DNA of 64,000 nucleotides. Source: Dugong dugon. Its lineage: Eukaryota; Chordata; Mammalia; Sirenia; Dugongidae. The translations under genes were made by a program, and so were the position numbers. Location: contig CM057461.1 of the NCBI GenBank assembly GCA_030035585.1, positions 171,751,624-171,815,623 on the forward strand, in the 5' to 3' direction. Each line of letters begins with the position of its first letter. Position 1 is the stretch's first letter. Positions 22,001-33,212 of this stretch are shown here, piece by piece. The notes below the pieces were generated by a model. It made no database searches and was not told where the DNA came from. It saw only the letters and a program-made list of their open reading frames with translations.

Positions 22001-22250
22001 CTGGCATTATATCAGACAATATTCCACTGCTATTCGTAAGGTTTTCACTGGCTAATTGTTTTTTATAAGTAGACCACCAGGTCTTTCTTCCTAGTCTGTC
22101 CTAGTCTAGAAGCTGAGTTGAAACCTGTCCACCATGGGTGACCCTGGTGGTATTTGAAATACCAGTGACATAGCTTCCAGCATCACAGCAACATGCAAAC
22201 CACTGAAGTAGGACACACTGACAGACATTTGGGACTGACAGACATGATGG
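19022..22250 (-). mobile_element. RTE-clade LINE, near full length (copy A)
   Basis: Single-ORF LINE (apurinic-like endonuclease plus reverse transcriptase), read on the minus strand, split by frameshifts and stops. Endonuclease: IGMWNVQSM and LGISELKWTGIGHF (about 21,700-21,840), ITGDWDAKVGNK (about 21,400). Linker and RT: GKNRAPGNDGIPTEMF (about 20,430), ARFRTGRETRDIITDVRWI (about 20,160), LCFIDYANALDCVDHNK (about 20,070), GCILSPYLFNLCAERI (about 19,910), and an intact YADD box (RYADDTALLA, 19,792-19,803). The 3' end (plus-strand GTTGTTGTTGTTAGCTGCAG) is an (AAC)n tail. The 5' end near 22,250 matches the starts at 53.64 and 61.98 kb. Not active. Confidence 0.93.
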
Positions 22251-24030
22251 TAGTAGATAAGAATTGGACTCTGACTTAGAGTCCAAAACATCACTTTATT
22301 TAAAGTCAAATGGTTCAAAGAACGAAGCCGGTAAGTATGTCTTTTTTTTTATTTATTGTTGTTATTATAGATATGACATAAGCTCAACCAAGTTCCAGTA
22401 ATGCTTATTGATTGAACAATCCATCAACCTGTGTACAGATATTGTACACAATATGATCTGCTATAGTGCCTATACTAAACAAATCAAGGCTTCCACTGTG
22501 AATGGAAATTCTGTTCTATGGCATGAGATAGAAATCCACTGCCTTGCACATAATAGGATTTCAGTAAACAAAACAAGAATTAATAAGTAGGAAAGACATG
22601 AGGAGAAAACCCAAAGAAAATTAAGTCAAAACCTAATATTAGTTTCTGATTCCATTAGATATTTTAACTAATTTGTTCTATTGCTCATTCTCCATTTGCC
22701 CACCAGCCCAACACTAACTTCTTGTCTGTGGTATTGGAGGCTTACCCCTCTAGACTGTCTCACTTAGGTTCTCCTCTTGGCTGGCTTTTATGTGGGTTCC
22801 ACTGATAGGAGCCAGAGTCAAGATGGTGGGAGAAGAGAGAGCCTAGGGCATTTCATCTCCTCTTTCCCTTCAGCTTCCTTCCTTTACCACAACCACTCCA
22901 GCTGGGGAGCTCTTGCTCTCACTGGTTTCTGGAAATATTATTTCCAACACTAGTCTCTTAAAGTAGCAAGAGAGTGATGCTGTTGCTAGTTTCTGGGTAC
23001 CTCAACTAACCTTGCATAGTTATCATTTATCCTTGGTTAAGTAGTTTCAGTCTTGAAATCTCTTTATCTAACTGATCTGGATGATTTATCCTTCCTGATG
23101 GAACTTGACTGATATGACAAAAAATCACTCATCTCTGTTTTGAGTAATTTAGTAATTCCTAATTCATTACAGACTGATATGATCACTCTGAGAAAAATTC
23201 TTGGAATTTAAAAAATCAAGATACAACTCTAAGCCTTCAACAAATTGTATTTCTTATCTTACTTTCTTCCTTCTTTAAAACTATGGAGAACTACAGAGAA
23301 AAATCAATAATCCGTTGCAGCTTTATAACCCTCAGCCCTTCTTATCATCTATCTCCTATATCTTACTTTCTAAATGGAGTGTGGGAGTGGATTTGAATGT
23401 AATAACAGTAGAAACGTTTATAAGAATATAGTACTTACCCAGAATATTTTAGGTACACATATATTGTCAAAAATATCTGAACAAATCTAAAGATTATTTT
23501 TAATCCAAATACTAAAGTTATATTTGTGTCAACTAAATAGCTAGTCAAGTAGGTACTTTTACTTACAGATCAATAAATCCAGTTGCTGGGAATGGAAGAA
23601 GGTATAGGTGACACAGACCATTTAATATTATTAAATTACAAAACAGATTGACTTTTTTTTATGTTTATGTCAATATGTATTTATGATAAAGTATACATAA
23701 ATATTTATGATAAAATACACGTAAAGACAAACTTTTACAATAGTAAAACTATTGATTGAAAACTCTAAATAGTTTTTCACTATCATAGAATTTCATAGTT
23801 AATTATGCTGCTTAAGATCAGGACCATAAAGACTCAGGAAAGAAGTGTGTAAATCATAAGGTTTTATTTCCATTTGCGAGCTAAACTTTATATCTCATAA
23901 TTAATTTCCTCTTGTACTAGTTACATGTTGTGTCTATCTCTGAAATCTCTTTTCCGATTTATTTTTCATACACATAAAATCTTCCTTCAATTTTTTGCAA
24001 AATGTCACTTTATCATTAGATACTGTCACA
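22251..24030. other. Mostly single-copy DNA; possible ancient repeat at 22,690-23,110
   Basis: 22,690-23,110 contains CTCACTGGTTTCTGG and ends CCTTCCTGATGGAACTTGAC TGATA-like wording, reminiscent of the 3' end of an old mammalian repeat. I cannot name the family. The rest is AT-rich and unassigned. Confidence 0.35.
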
Positions 24031-24500
24031 ACAGTGCTGTGTAACAGAACACCCCAAAACTCAGTGGCTTAAGCTATACTCTGCAGGTCAGCTGGGATTT
24101 GGTTGATCTAGGCTGTGCTAGGCTTCATGGCTCAGCATCAAGTGCAGTGTCTCTCTCTGCGGGTCTTTGGGTAGACTGGTGTGACTCTGCTCATGTGGTT
24201 CTCACCCGCATTCAGCCAGGGAGCAGCTGGTTTATATTCTTCCCAAAGAGACAGCAGAGGCACAGAGGGCAAGCAGAAATATGCAAGACTTCTTAGGGTT
24301 TAGGCTTGGAACTAACACATTGTCACTTCCATCACATTTTGTTAACCAGAGCCAGTCACATGACCAGACTTACAGAAAAGAGGTGAGGATACACATGCTG
24401 TCCCATTGATGGGAGAAATTACAAAGGACTTGGAGCAGGGAGGAGTGAACAATTGGGTGAATGAATTTCTAGAAGCCCTCCCCCTAACCTCTGCTTATTG
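24031..24500 (-). mobile_element. MLT1-type LTR, minus strand
   Basis: GTGCTGTGTAACAGAACACC, CCCAAAACTCAGTGGCTTAA and GGTCAGCTGGGATT at one end; CACTTCCATCACATTTTGTT, CCAGAGCCAGTCACATGACC and CCCATTGATGGGAGAAATTA toward the other. This fits the older MLT1 subfamilies read on the minus strand. Confidence 0.72.
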
Positions 24501-24707
24501 GCAACCTGTCTCTTAAGCTGACTTCTCTATAGCTGTTTTCACGTGTTAACGAACTTCTTTATGGAAGTATATTTGGTGGCATTTTCTTTGCAAGTTACAG
24601 TTTATTGTTTAAACAGTAACTGCTAAGAGGAAGTTCAATTTGTATACACTTAAAGGTGGTAGCATAAGGATTAGCCAATTAATTTATTCAAAATTTAAGT
24701 ATAGAAT

Positions 24708-25648
24708 GTTGTTGTTGGGTGCCTTCAAGTTGGTTCCGACTCGTACTGACACTATGTGCAACAGAATGAAACACTATCTGGTCCTGCACCATCCTCACAA
24801 TCGTTATGCTTGAGCTCATTGTTGCAGCCACTGTGTCAATCCGTCTCCTTGAGGGTCTTCCTCTTTTTTCGCTGACCCTCTGCTTCACCAAGCATGATGT
24901 CCTTCTTCAGGGACTGGTCCCTCTTGCTAACATGTTCAAAGTACATGAAACGAAGGCTCGCCATCTTTGCTTCCAGTGAGCATTCTGGCTGTACTTCTTC
25001 CAAGACAGATTTATTTGTTCTACTAACAGTCCATGGTATATTCAATATTCTTCGCCAATACATAATTCAAAGGTATCAATTCTTCTTCAGTCTTCCTTAT
25101 TCATTGTCCAGTTTTCACATATGAGGCGATTGAAAACATCATGGCTTGGGTCAGGCACACTTTACTCCTCAAAGTGACATTTTTGCTTTTTAACACTTCA
25201 AAGAGGTCTTTTGAAGCAGATTTGCCCAATGCAATGTGTCATTTGATTTCTTGACTGTTTCTTCCATGGGTGTCAATTGCGGATCCAAGTAAAATGAAAT
25301 CCTTGACAATTTCAATCTTTTCTCCATTTATCATAATGTTCCTTATTGGTCCAGTCGTGAGGATTTTTGTTTTTGTTATGTTGAGGTATAATCCATACTA
25401 AGGCTGTAGTCTTTGATCTTCATCAGTAAGTATTTCAGGTCCTCTTTACTTTCAGCAAGCAAGGTTGTGTCATCTACATATTGCAGGTTGTTAACGAATC
25501 TTCCTCCAATCTTGATGCTGGCTTCTTCTTCATGTAGTCCAGGTTCTCAGAGTATTTGCTCAGCATATAGGGTGAATAATTATGGTGAAAGAATACAACC
25601 CTGACACACACTTTTCCTGACTTTAAACCATGTAGTATCTCCTTTTCT
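24708..25648 (-). mobile_element. RTE LINE copy B (3' half), outer left part
   Basis: Minus-strand RTE from its (AAC)n tail (GTTGTTGTTGGGTGCC at 24,708) to the palm domain. The catalytic box reads YVDD rather than YADD (25,469-25,480). The C-terminal RWIDTVAATM motif is at about 24,810-24,840. The element continues at 26,072-26,226 after an opposite-strand RTE insertion. Stops and frameshifts throughout. Confidence 0.9.
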
Positions 25649-26071
25649 TGCATGCAAAATCTGGACAATTAATAATGAAGACTGAAGAAGAATCGATGCC
25701 TTTGAATTGTGTTGTTGGTAAAGAATATTGAGTATACCATGGACTGCTAAAAGAACAAACAGGTCTGTCTTGGAAGAAATACAACCAGAAAGCTCCTTAG
25801 AAGCAAAGTTGGTGAGACTACATCTTACATATTTTGGACATGTTGTCAGGAGACATCAATCCCTGGAGAAAGACATCATGCTTGGTAAAGTACAGGGTCA
25901 GCAAAAAAGAGGAAGACCCTCAAGGAGATGGATTGACACAGTGGCTGCAACCATGGGCTCAAGCATAACAACGATTGTGAGGATTGTCCAGGACTAGGCG
26001 GTGTTTCATTCTGTTGCTCTTGGGATCGCTATGAGTCGGAACCAACTCGATGGCATCTAACAACAACAACG
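25649..26071 (+). mobile_element. 5'-truncated RTE nested in RTE copy B
   Basis: Plus-strand 3' end of an RTE: C-terminal reading TNRSVLEEIQPESSLEAK, HLTYFGHVVRRHQSL, GRPSRRWIDTVAATMG, then the untranslated tail CTATGAGTCGGAACCAACTC and (AAC)n. It is bounded by a near-perfect target-site duplication, GTATCTCCTTTTCT (25,635-25,648) and GTATCCCCTTGTTCT (26,072-26,086). Confidence 0.9.
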
Positions 26072-26226
26072 GTATCCCCTTGTTCTGTTCAAACAACTGC
26101 CTCTTGGTCTAAGTACAAGTTCCTCATGAGCACAACTAAGTGTTCTGGAATTCCTGTTCTTCGTAACATTATCCAGAATTTGTTATGACTCTTACAGTTG
26201 AATGCATTTGAATAGTCAATAAACCA
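26072..26226 (-). mobile_element. RTE LINE copy B, outer right part
   Basis: Resumes the minus-strand RTE exactly where the nested copy interrupted it (CCTTGTTCTGTTCAAACAAC, GCCTCTTGGTCTAAGTACAA) and ends in the RT palm at AATAGTCAATAAA. The element is 5'-truncated there. Confidence 0.88.
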
Positions 26227-26562
26227 ATAAAAGAGAGTACTTTTATACTGCAACAGAAGTAAATAGCAATTTTATGAGATAAATTATATGACCTTGCAAA
26301 TCAATCATGAAAAGAAATATCTTTTTTTCCTAACAAAGAAACCTATATTTTTCTTAACAAAACCTATATTGCTCCAGTAGTGATGACCCCTAGAAATGTA
26401 TTTCAATAGTCTGACTTCGAGGTTTAAATAGACTTTTTAGACTAGAATCCATACAAATAAGGGGAAAAGGGAAAACAGAAGTAATATTTCTAAATTATCC
26501 ACCCAATGCCAACAACTGAAAAGGTGAGACAGATATAGATATCACTATATATTTGTCACTAA
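26227..26562. other. Single-copy DNA
   Basis: AT-rich, nothing recognised. Confidence 0.4.
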
Positions 26563-26733
26563 GTCCTTGGGTAGTACAAATGGTTAACATGCTTGACTGC
26601 TAGCTTAAAATTTAGTGGTTCAAGTCCACCCAGAGTTGCCTCAGAAGAAAGGCCTCGTGATCTACTTTTGAAATACAGTTCTACTTTGACACACATAAGG
26701 TTTCCTTGAGTCAGAATTGACTCAACTGCAATT

Positions 26734-26735
<2 letters not shown>
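26563..26735 (+). mobile_element. AfroSINE, older variant with RTE-like centre
   Basis: Head GTCCTTGGGTAGTACAAATG, GTGGTTCAAGTCCACCCAGA, then AGAAGAAAGGCCTCGTGATC and TACTTTTGAAA, a segment shared with the RTE 5' region, and tail GAGTCAGAATTGACTCAACT. Its tail runs into (AT)n. Confidence 0.85.

Positions 26736-26793
<58 letters not shown>
26735..26793. repeat. (AT)n microsatellite
   Basis: A nearly pure run of about 58 bases, grown from the SINE tail. Confidence 0.97.
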
Positions 26794-26798
<5 letters not shown>

Positions 26799-26817
26799 TC
26801 TTCAAACCAGCAAGCAT

Positions 26818-26960
26818 AGTAAGGTAGATATTATTATTTTTTACTTACAAATGAAGACACTGAGACTCAGAGAGCCTCATAAGTCACAGAGTCAGTAAGA
26901 AGTGGCCCAAGAAATAAAGATTTCAGGCTAAATAATGCCTTTGTGAACAAAAAGTATTCT
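26818..26960 (-). mobile_element. MIR SINE, minus strand
   Basis: GTAGATATTATTATTTTT, AATGAAGACACTGAGACTCA, GAGAGCCTCATAAGTCACAG and GTCAGTAAGAAGTGG follow the complement of the MIR core in order. Confidence 0.75.
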
Positions 26961-26984
26961 ATAAATTGTGTGATATTTTGGAAA

Positions 26985-27085
26985 GAACTCTGAATTTTGT
27001 ATCTGAAGGTTTGCATTTTGAATGTCCTGTGCTATGTGAATTTGGGTAGTCACTCAACTTCTTTGAGTCTCGTTTTTGTTTAAAA
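26985..27085 (+). mobile_element. MIR SINE fragment
   Basis: GCTATGTGAATTTGGGTAGT, CACTCAACTTCTTTGAGTCT and the following GTTTTTGT match the MIR core only loosely. Confidence 0.55.
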
Positions 27086-27777
27086 GTTTTGGAAATTTAG
27101 TAGGGAAAATCTACCATTTTCATCAAATTTAGGACTGGTTTATAGACACACACACAGTATTTGGGCATATGGAAATCAAACCATCACCTTTGATATTGAT
27201 AAGTTTCATATTGGTGAATATAGCTTCAGTCATCTAATTATTCCACCAATTTCGGCTTTGAATTAGTCCATTCAAAAGAAATTTAGTTCTACAAAGCTGA
27301 CAAATTTCTCCAGATTGCTGCCTCCACAGGACCAGCAGGCAGCAAGCAGGAAACCAAATATCTCATTCCCTCTCCCTAAAGTCAATGAGAAGTTTTTAGG
27401 GAAAGTTCCTCCTCAAATGGAAAGACGATTGCTATTTTAAGTGGAAGGACAAGACAATTCGATACACACACAGGCACACACACACACATAGTGATCCTAT
27501 TCCCAGTGAAATCCTAAGTATTTTTTTCCTCATAATCCTGAGAGGCAAAGCCCTACTGAGATAAGATAAAAGAAAAGCATTTTCTAAATTGTTCATTTCT
27601 CTATAAATGCTGGGAACTATCATAATTTACAAAAAGTCAATATGTGAATTTAAGGTTTATATGATATTAGACTTCTTCCTTTGTCATGTAATTCCATGGG
27701 ACTGCTTAAATTTAACATAGGTTGTCAGACTGAATGGGAACTTGCTGAAGGAAATTAACATTTTGGAGGGAACCTAC
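27086..27777. other. Single-copy DNA with a short CA-rich patch
   Basis: A brief ACACACAC stretch lies at 27,464-27,487; otherwise nothing is recognised. Confidence 0.4.
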
Positions 27778-27915
27778 TTTGTACCAGGGAAAATTGACAT
27801 GTGCTGCTCACTTAATACTCATGACTAACCTGTAAATTAGCTACTAGAGAAACCAGTTGCGCATGGAAGTTATATAATGTGCCCAAGTTTACACTGAGAG
27901 TGTGCCTGAAATCTG
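27778..27915 (-). mobile_element. MIR SINE, minus strand, diverged
   Basis: GTACCAGGG, CACTTAATACTCATGACTAA, AGAGAAACCAGTTGCGCATG and AATGTGCCCAAGTTTACAC follow the complement of MIR in order, with heavy divergence. Confidence 0.6.
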
Positions 27916-28575
27916 GAAAAAGCCAGCTGAACTCTGAAATCATTTTGGAACAGTTCTGTGACCCTTTACATTTTCATTGTGTTAGAGAGAATAAAATTAG
28001 ATATTTTCTGCAAGAAACATTTTGCAACAATTATGTCTAAGCTATGCATTTTAAATCCATTTTAAGTAATGAAATCTTTTAAATTTTAGATTGATTTTAA
28101 AATAATAAACCAAATATTTACTATTATTATTTTGCCTCATTAATGACTTGGAATGAAGTAAATATACTCCAGAAGGGCAGGTAGTAATCTCATTATTCAC
28201 CTCTGCAGTTGATTACCTAAAAAAGAACACAGGCTGATTTAATTACTGAAAGCCTTTCTTAACTAACTAGAGAAACTGAATTATACATTGTCCTTCAAAT
28301 CTGTAAAATGCCTTTCCTATGATTCTTCCTCTGTGCCCCCATATTATACCAAAAAACAAAAACCTATGTGCAAATAACATTAATACTCTACCTGGTTTAA
28401 TATAAATTGCTTTACATGGATGACAGCAATGGTATCAATAAATGTCATTTAAAAGAATCCAGCCTAGTGTCAAACTGTTATTTATTAGATAACACCACAT
28501 TGACGGTGATGATGTCATTTGCAGGGTCACACTTGGGAAAGTTCCTGAGGATGTGTATGATGGACAGAAAGGAGG
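27916..28575. other. Single-copy AT-rich DNA
   Basis: Nothing recognised. Confidence 0.4.
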
Positions 28576-28790
28576 TACCAATCCCTGGAGAAGGACATCA
28601 TGCTTGGTAAAGCAGAGGGTCAGAGAAAAAAAGGAAGACCCTCAACGAGGTGGATTGACACATTGGCTGCAACAATGGGCTCAAGCATAACAACGATCAT
28701 GACGATGGCACAGGACCCAGCAGTGTTTTGTTCTGTTGTATATAGGATCGCTATGATTGGGAACCGACTCTCTGGCACCTGCCAACAACG
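28576..28790 (+). mobile_element. RTE 3' end, 5'-truncated (copy C)
   Basis: Starts at CCAATCCCTGGAGAAGGACA and encodes the RTE C-terminus (MLGKAEGQRKKGRPSTRWID), then the untranslated end GGATCGCTATGATTGGGAAC and CACCTGCCAACAACG. Confidence 0.9.
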
Positions 28791-28869
28791 TAGAAGCAAA
28801 TGCTGTGTTTCACTCATGATCTTCAGTTTTCAACTGCATCTTCAGTTATACCACTTGAAGTTCTATGTA

Positions 28870-29165
28870 CTGATGTACCAGACACTCTGCCGACTGGTTT
28901 GTGTATATTGTCTCTAATCCTCTCAATCATCTTGCACGATTAAAACAAAAAAGAAACCCTTGCCCTCCAGTCGATTGGGACTCGTAGCAACCCTATGGGA
29001 CAGAGTAGAACTGCCCCATAGGGTTTCCAAGAAACAGCTGATAGTTATCATTATCCTCATGTTATAAACAAGAAAACTGAACTCTCAAGAAGCTGAGCGT
29101 GCAAGGCCTGAGAGCCAGCGGGTGGTGGAGCTGAGATTAGACCAGCAGGTCCATTGCCCTGACCT
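28870..29165 (-). mobile_element. MIR SINE, minus strand, interrupted by a SINE
   Basis: Left part ends near CAATCATCTTGCACGAT. After the AfroSINE insertion (28,946-29,042) it resumes AGTTATCATTATCCTCATGT, AAGAAAACTGAACTCTCAAG, GTGGAGCTGAGATTAGACC, matching the complement of MIR. Confidence 0.75.
28946..29042 (-). mobile_element. AfroSINE 3' half, minus strand
   Basis: AAACCCTTGCCCTCCAGTCG, GGGACTCGTAGCAACCCTAT and GGGACAGAGTAGAACTGCCC are the complement of the SINE tail and body. The tRNA head is missing, so this is a 5'-truncated insertion within a MIR. Confidence 0.88.
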
Positions 29166-29336
29166 CCAACACCTGACAATCTCTTACATAACGGAACCTC
29201 CTTTAAACAATGAAATTTCACCCAAAATTTTACTGAAGTGGTAATTTTTAGGAAAATTAAAATACAGTTAAACGTATTAGTTTTAAGTAGGCTATGTTTT
29301 TTTCTAAATATGTTTCTACATAGTGATTTTTCTACC

Positions 29337-29844
29337 TGTCTTAGTCATCTAGTGCTGCTATAACAGAAATACCACAAGTGGAAGGCTTTAACAAAGAGAA
29401 ATTTTATTTTCTCACAGTCTTGTAGGCTGGAAGTCAAAATTCAGGTCGTCACCTCTCTGTCTCTGCTGGCTCTGGAGGAAGGTCCTTGTCATCAATCTTC
29501 CCCTGGTCTAGGAGCTTCTCTTCACAGGAACCTCAGGTCTAAAGACGCACTCTGCTCCCAGTACTACTTTCTTGGTAGTGTGAGGTCCTCCCACCTCCCT
29601 CACCCCACTTGCTTCCCGTTCCTTTTATCTCTTGCAAGAAAAAAGGTGGTGCAGGCCACACTCCAGGGAAATTCCCTTTACATTGGGTTGGGGATGTGAT
29701 CTTAGTAAGGGTGTTACAATCCCACCCTAATCCTCTTTAACCTAAAATTACAATCACAAAATGGAGGACAACCACACAGTCCTGGGAATCATGGCCTAAA
29801 CAAGTTGACATATATTTTTGGGGGGCACAATTCAATCCATGACA
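29337..29844 (-). mobile_element. MaLR-type solo LTR, copy 3
   Basis: Starts TGTCTTAGTCATCTAGTGCT and ends ACAATTCAATCCATGACA. Internal blocks GTGGTGCAGGCCACACTCCA and CAAAATGGAGGACAACC match copy 2 closely. Confidence 0.9.
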
Positions 29845-29863
29845 CTGTCACTTCTTCTTATAA

Positions 29864-30075
29864 TGAGCCCTGGTGGCACAGTGGTTAAAGTGTTTGGCTG
29901 CTGACCCACAGGTTGGCAGTTCAAATCCACCAGCCACTCTGAGGGAGAAAGATGTGGAGGTATGCTTCCGTAAAGATTTCCAGCCTTGGAAACCCTATGG
30001 AGAAGTTCTACTCATCCTATAGGGTCACTATGAGTTGGAATCAACTTGAAGACAGTGGGTTTGGTTTGCTTTTTG
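29864..30075 (+). mobile_element. AfroSINE, long form
   Basis: Head GAGCCCTGGTGGCACAGTGG, long-form centre GGGAGAAAGATGTGGAGGTA and CTTCCGTAAAGATTTCCAGC, tail CACTATGAGTTGGAATCAAC. Full length. Confidence 0.93.
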
Positions 30076-31120
30076 GTTTTGTTCTTATGTCTCTGAAATA
30101 GTTTATTGTTTAATATACCTGATCTTTTTTTATTGTGCTGGTGACGTGAAAATGAAGGCTATTTATTTACTGAAAATGTTCTGTTGGAAAGATCTATAGA
30201 GACCAAAATGTTCATTTCCAAGGCTGTCTTGGGAAGAAATGATAAGACTACTGATAAATAGTCATTATTGTACATACAAGTTAAACATGATGTTTACTTT
30301 AGAAAATGGTTATATAAGTTTTCTGTTTCATTAGCTAGGATAATATTATAAACAGATGCTCCAGAGAACATACCCTTAATATTATCTCTAGTTTATGAAG
30401 ATCTTTTATTTCTCTCTGATCATAAATTTCCAGAAAAAGTTTTGATTAATTTTGATACACAGACCAGTTTTTAACCTCTGATTGAAGACAGAGTATGCTT
30501 CATACCTTAAGAGTTGACAGCTTTTCAAAATAAATATCTTGAATGTTTTAAAACAAATTTCTCCAATCCTTATGAGGGTAGAATTTCAGTAGAGAATACA
30601 GCAATCTCTTAGTGCAATAGGCAATGTTTTCTGTTTGATTTCAAGTTGCAATTTTTCAGTAACTATTGGACAGACTCAAAAAAAAAATAGCTGAGAATGT
30701 GTATCTCAAGAATGCACTGCAGGCTTTGCAAACATTTGAAAGCAAGTAGCAACATTTTTTAATATTACTGGAACAAATATAACTTTCCTGGTAAATGTTA
30801 TTTATAGGTGAGTCATTATTTTTCGCCGAGTAAATATTTGACAACTACTTGGGACAATAGAAAGAAAGCTACTAAATGAAATAGTCAGGGTTCTGGTTGT
30901 GCTTATGATTTTCATGATCTTAGGCTACATAAATATACTACCCTGCTTGTTTAGAACTTAAAAGAATGCAGAATGAATAACCACAAAAAAAGACAATAGT
31001 GTTAATGATATGATTAGCATTTTTTCTCATTTTCCTGCATTTTAAAATATTCTCAATGTTTTCGTGAAATTTTTGAACTCACATTTAAAATGTCAGCATA
31101 TTTCTAACCTTTATTTATTT
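30076..31120. other. Single-copy AT-rich DNA
   Basis: No recognised repeat, exon or RNA gene. Confidence 0.45.
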
Positions 31121-31135
31121 ACTTATGGGGATTTT

Positions 31136-31597
31136 TTTTTTTTTGGAAGGGTGAATGTACACCAAACTTTTATTTATTTATTTATTGTACTTTAGGTGAA
31201 GGTTTACAGAACAAATAGTTTCTCATTTAACAGTCAGTACACATATTGCTTTATGACATGTCAACCCCATGACATGTCAACCCTCTCCCTTCTTGACCTT
31301 TTTTTTTGGTGAACATATACATAGCCAAAGGTACACCATTTCAAAAATTTCTACATGCACAATTCAGTGACATTGATTACGTTCTTCCAATTGCGCTACT
31401 ATTCTCCCTTTAGATGAAGCTTTACAGAACAAAATAGTTTCTCATTAAACAGTTAGTACACATTGCCCTATGATAATGGTTAACAGCCCCACTACATGTC
31501 AACACTGTCCTTACTCAGCTTTGGGTTCTCTATCACCAGCTTTCCTGTCCCCTTCTGCCTTGTAGTCCTTGTCCCTGGACTGCTGTGTCTCATTAGC
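31136..31597 (-). mobile_element. L1 3' end, minus strand, duplicated terminal module
   Basis: 5'-truncated L1 flanked by the 15-bp target-site duplication ACTTATGGGGATTTT (31,121-31,135 and 31,598-31,612). On the minus strand the terminal block (GAGAAACTATTTTGTTCTGT ... CTTCATCTAAAG) occurs twice, separated by a segment ending in an A-run (the TTTTTTTTT at 31,299-31,307), exactly as at 6.9-8.0 kb. Confidence 0.9.
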
Positions 31598-31613
31598 ACT
31601 TATGGGGATTTTA

Positions 31614-31825
31614 AGGAGCTCTGGTGGCACAGTAGTTAAAGTACTCAACTGCTAACCGAAAGTTCGGCTCTTCAAACCCACCAGCCACTCTTAGGGAGAA
31701 ATATGTGGCAGTCTGTTTCCACAGAGATTTACAGCATTGGAAACCCTATGAGGCAGGTCTGCTCTGTCCTCTAGGGTCACTGTGAGTCAGAATCGACTTG
31801 AAGGCACTGGGTTTATTTTTTTGGT
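31614..31825 (+). mobile_element. AfroSINE, long form
   Basis: AGGAGCTCTGGTGGCACAGT head, long-form centre GGGAGAAATATGTGGCAGTC and CAGAGATTTACAGCATTGG, tail CACTGTGAGTCAGAATCGAC. It follows directly on the right-hand duplication of the L1. Confidence 0.92.
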
Positions 31826-32867
31826 GGATGAGGGTTTTGTTTGTTTTGTTTTTGCAATATAGCATATGTATAACAGGCTTGGGCTTGTGAATTAAAGCCT
31901 TATTTGCTAAATGCTTTGAAATCCACAGAGAGGTAGAAAGTTGGTAAACCATCCATGTTTTTATATGATCTACATTAAGTTCTCTTTCCTATTTTATCCT
32001 GAATTCTTACTCCTATTTGCAAAGACAGAGTGATTTTCTCAAGCCCTTGAGATACCATCAGGGTGCTGAAACCAGCAGGCAATCATATTCTTTATTCTAT
32101 AGATAAAAGAGGCATTTTCCAGGAAAGGGGTAGAGATGGGAGCACATGGTATAGGGATGATGGAAAAGGAAGTGAAACTGGAGACAATGGATCTCATGTT
32201 TATTAAAACTTAATACAGCAAAGGCACTGTGTTAAACAATACGAGCTACAGAAACTGCACAGTGTCATTGAGAGGAACCTTTATTTATACAGATGACCCA
32301 GATGAGAATTTTCTTTCATTACTCTTGTTACTTAATTGCCTGTGTGGGTTGGTGTGTAAGTTCAAAATTAGTAACTAAATTAATAGGTGCTTTAAAACCA
32401 GTTTACATATTCTATATGTGTTTCTGCTCATCAAGTCATGGGGTAACATAACATTTTAACTGCAAATATGATGAAAGCTTGCAAAATTATTTAATATTAA
32501 ATTAGCCAGAGCCCATGGATAAAATGACATGTTTGGCTACCTTAAGTTTATTTAAACTTCCAAGAAATAATTTTACAGTATATATTTTCATTCAAATAAT
32601 AACTATTCTAAAATAATGTAGATAAGGAAATCCCTTCTCAATATTACCTATTCAATTTTCTTTGTAGTACTTTTTTTATGCCAGTTTTCATAAAGAAGCC
32701 TGATATTTCAACCAAAACATTTCACATTGTTCACGTAATTGTGGCAAATGCATATATAATCATAGCTTACTATACAGCATTAGAAACAGTGAAGGCTAAA
32801 TGAGTCTGGCCTGCTGTTAGAATGTTCTGCCACAGTAGTGCATTCATTTCTCACTTACATTATCTCG
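31826..32867. other. Single-copy DNA
   Basis: AT-rich; nothing recognised apart from a weak MIR-like patch near 32,205-32,310 that I do not call. Confidence 0.4.
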
Positions 32868-32962
32868 GGCATGGCACAAGCCGGGCCGCATTTCGTTCTG
32901 TTGTGCATGGGGTCACCATGAGTCAGAAGCTGACTCGGTGGCAGCTGACAACAATAACAAAA
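32868..32962 (+). mobile_element. RTE 3' tail fragment (copy D)
   Basis: GCATTTCGTTCTGTTGTGCA, GGGGTCACCATGAGTCAGAA and GCTGACAACAATAACAA: only the untranslated end of an RTE, including the (AAC)n-like tail. Confidence 0.82.
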
Positions 32963-33007
32963 ATATCATAGTCTTTTGGGTTAAAAGGAACAGGACATAT
33001 CCAGGTT

Positions 33008-33212
33008 ACCTGGTGGCACAAATGGTTAAGAGCTCGGCTACTAACTGAAAGGTTGGCGGTTTGAATCTGCTCCACCAGTGGCTCCATGAGAGACAAGACC
33101 TGGCAATCTGCTCCCATAAAGATTACAGCCCAGGAAACCCTGTGGGGCTGTTCTACTCTGTTACATGGGGTTGCTATGAGTCAGGATCAAGTCACAGCAC
33201 ACGACAATAAGT
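33008..33212 (+). mobile_element. AfroSINE, long form
   Basis: Head TTACCTGGTGGCACAAATGG, TTTGAATCTGCTCCACCAG, centre GACCTGGCAATCTGCTCCCA and TAAAGATTACAGCCCAGG, tail GGGGTTGCTATGAGTCAGGA. A small insertion is present in the B-box region. Confidence 0.9.

Noticed and set aside
19022..22250. An active RTE, because the YADD box is intact
   Set aside because: The single ORF is broken by several frameshifts and stops; the same holds for copies E, F and G.
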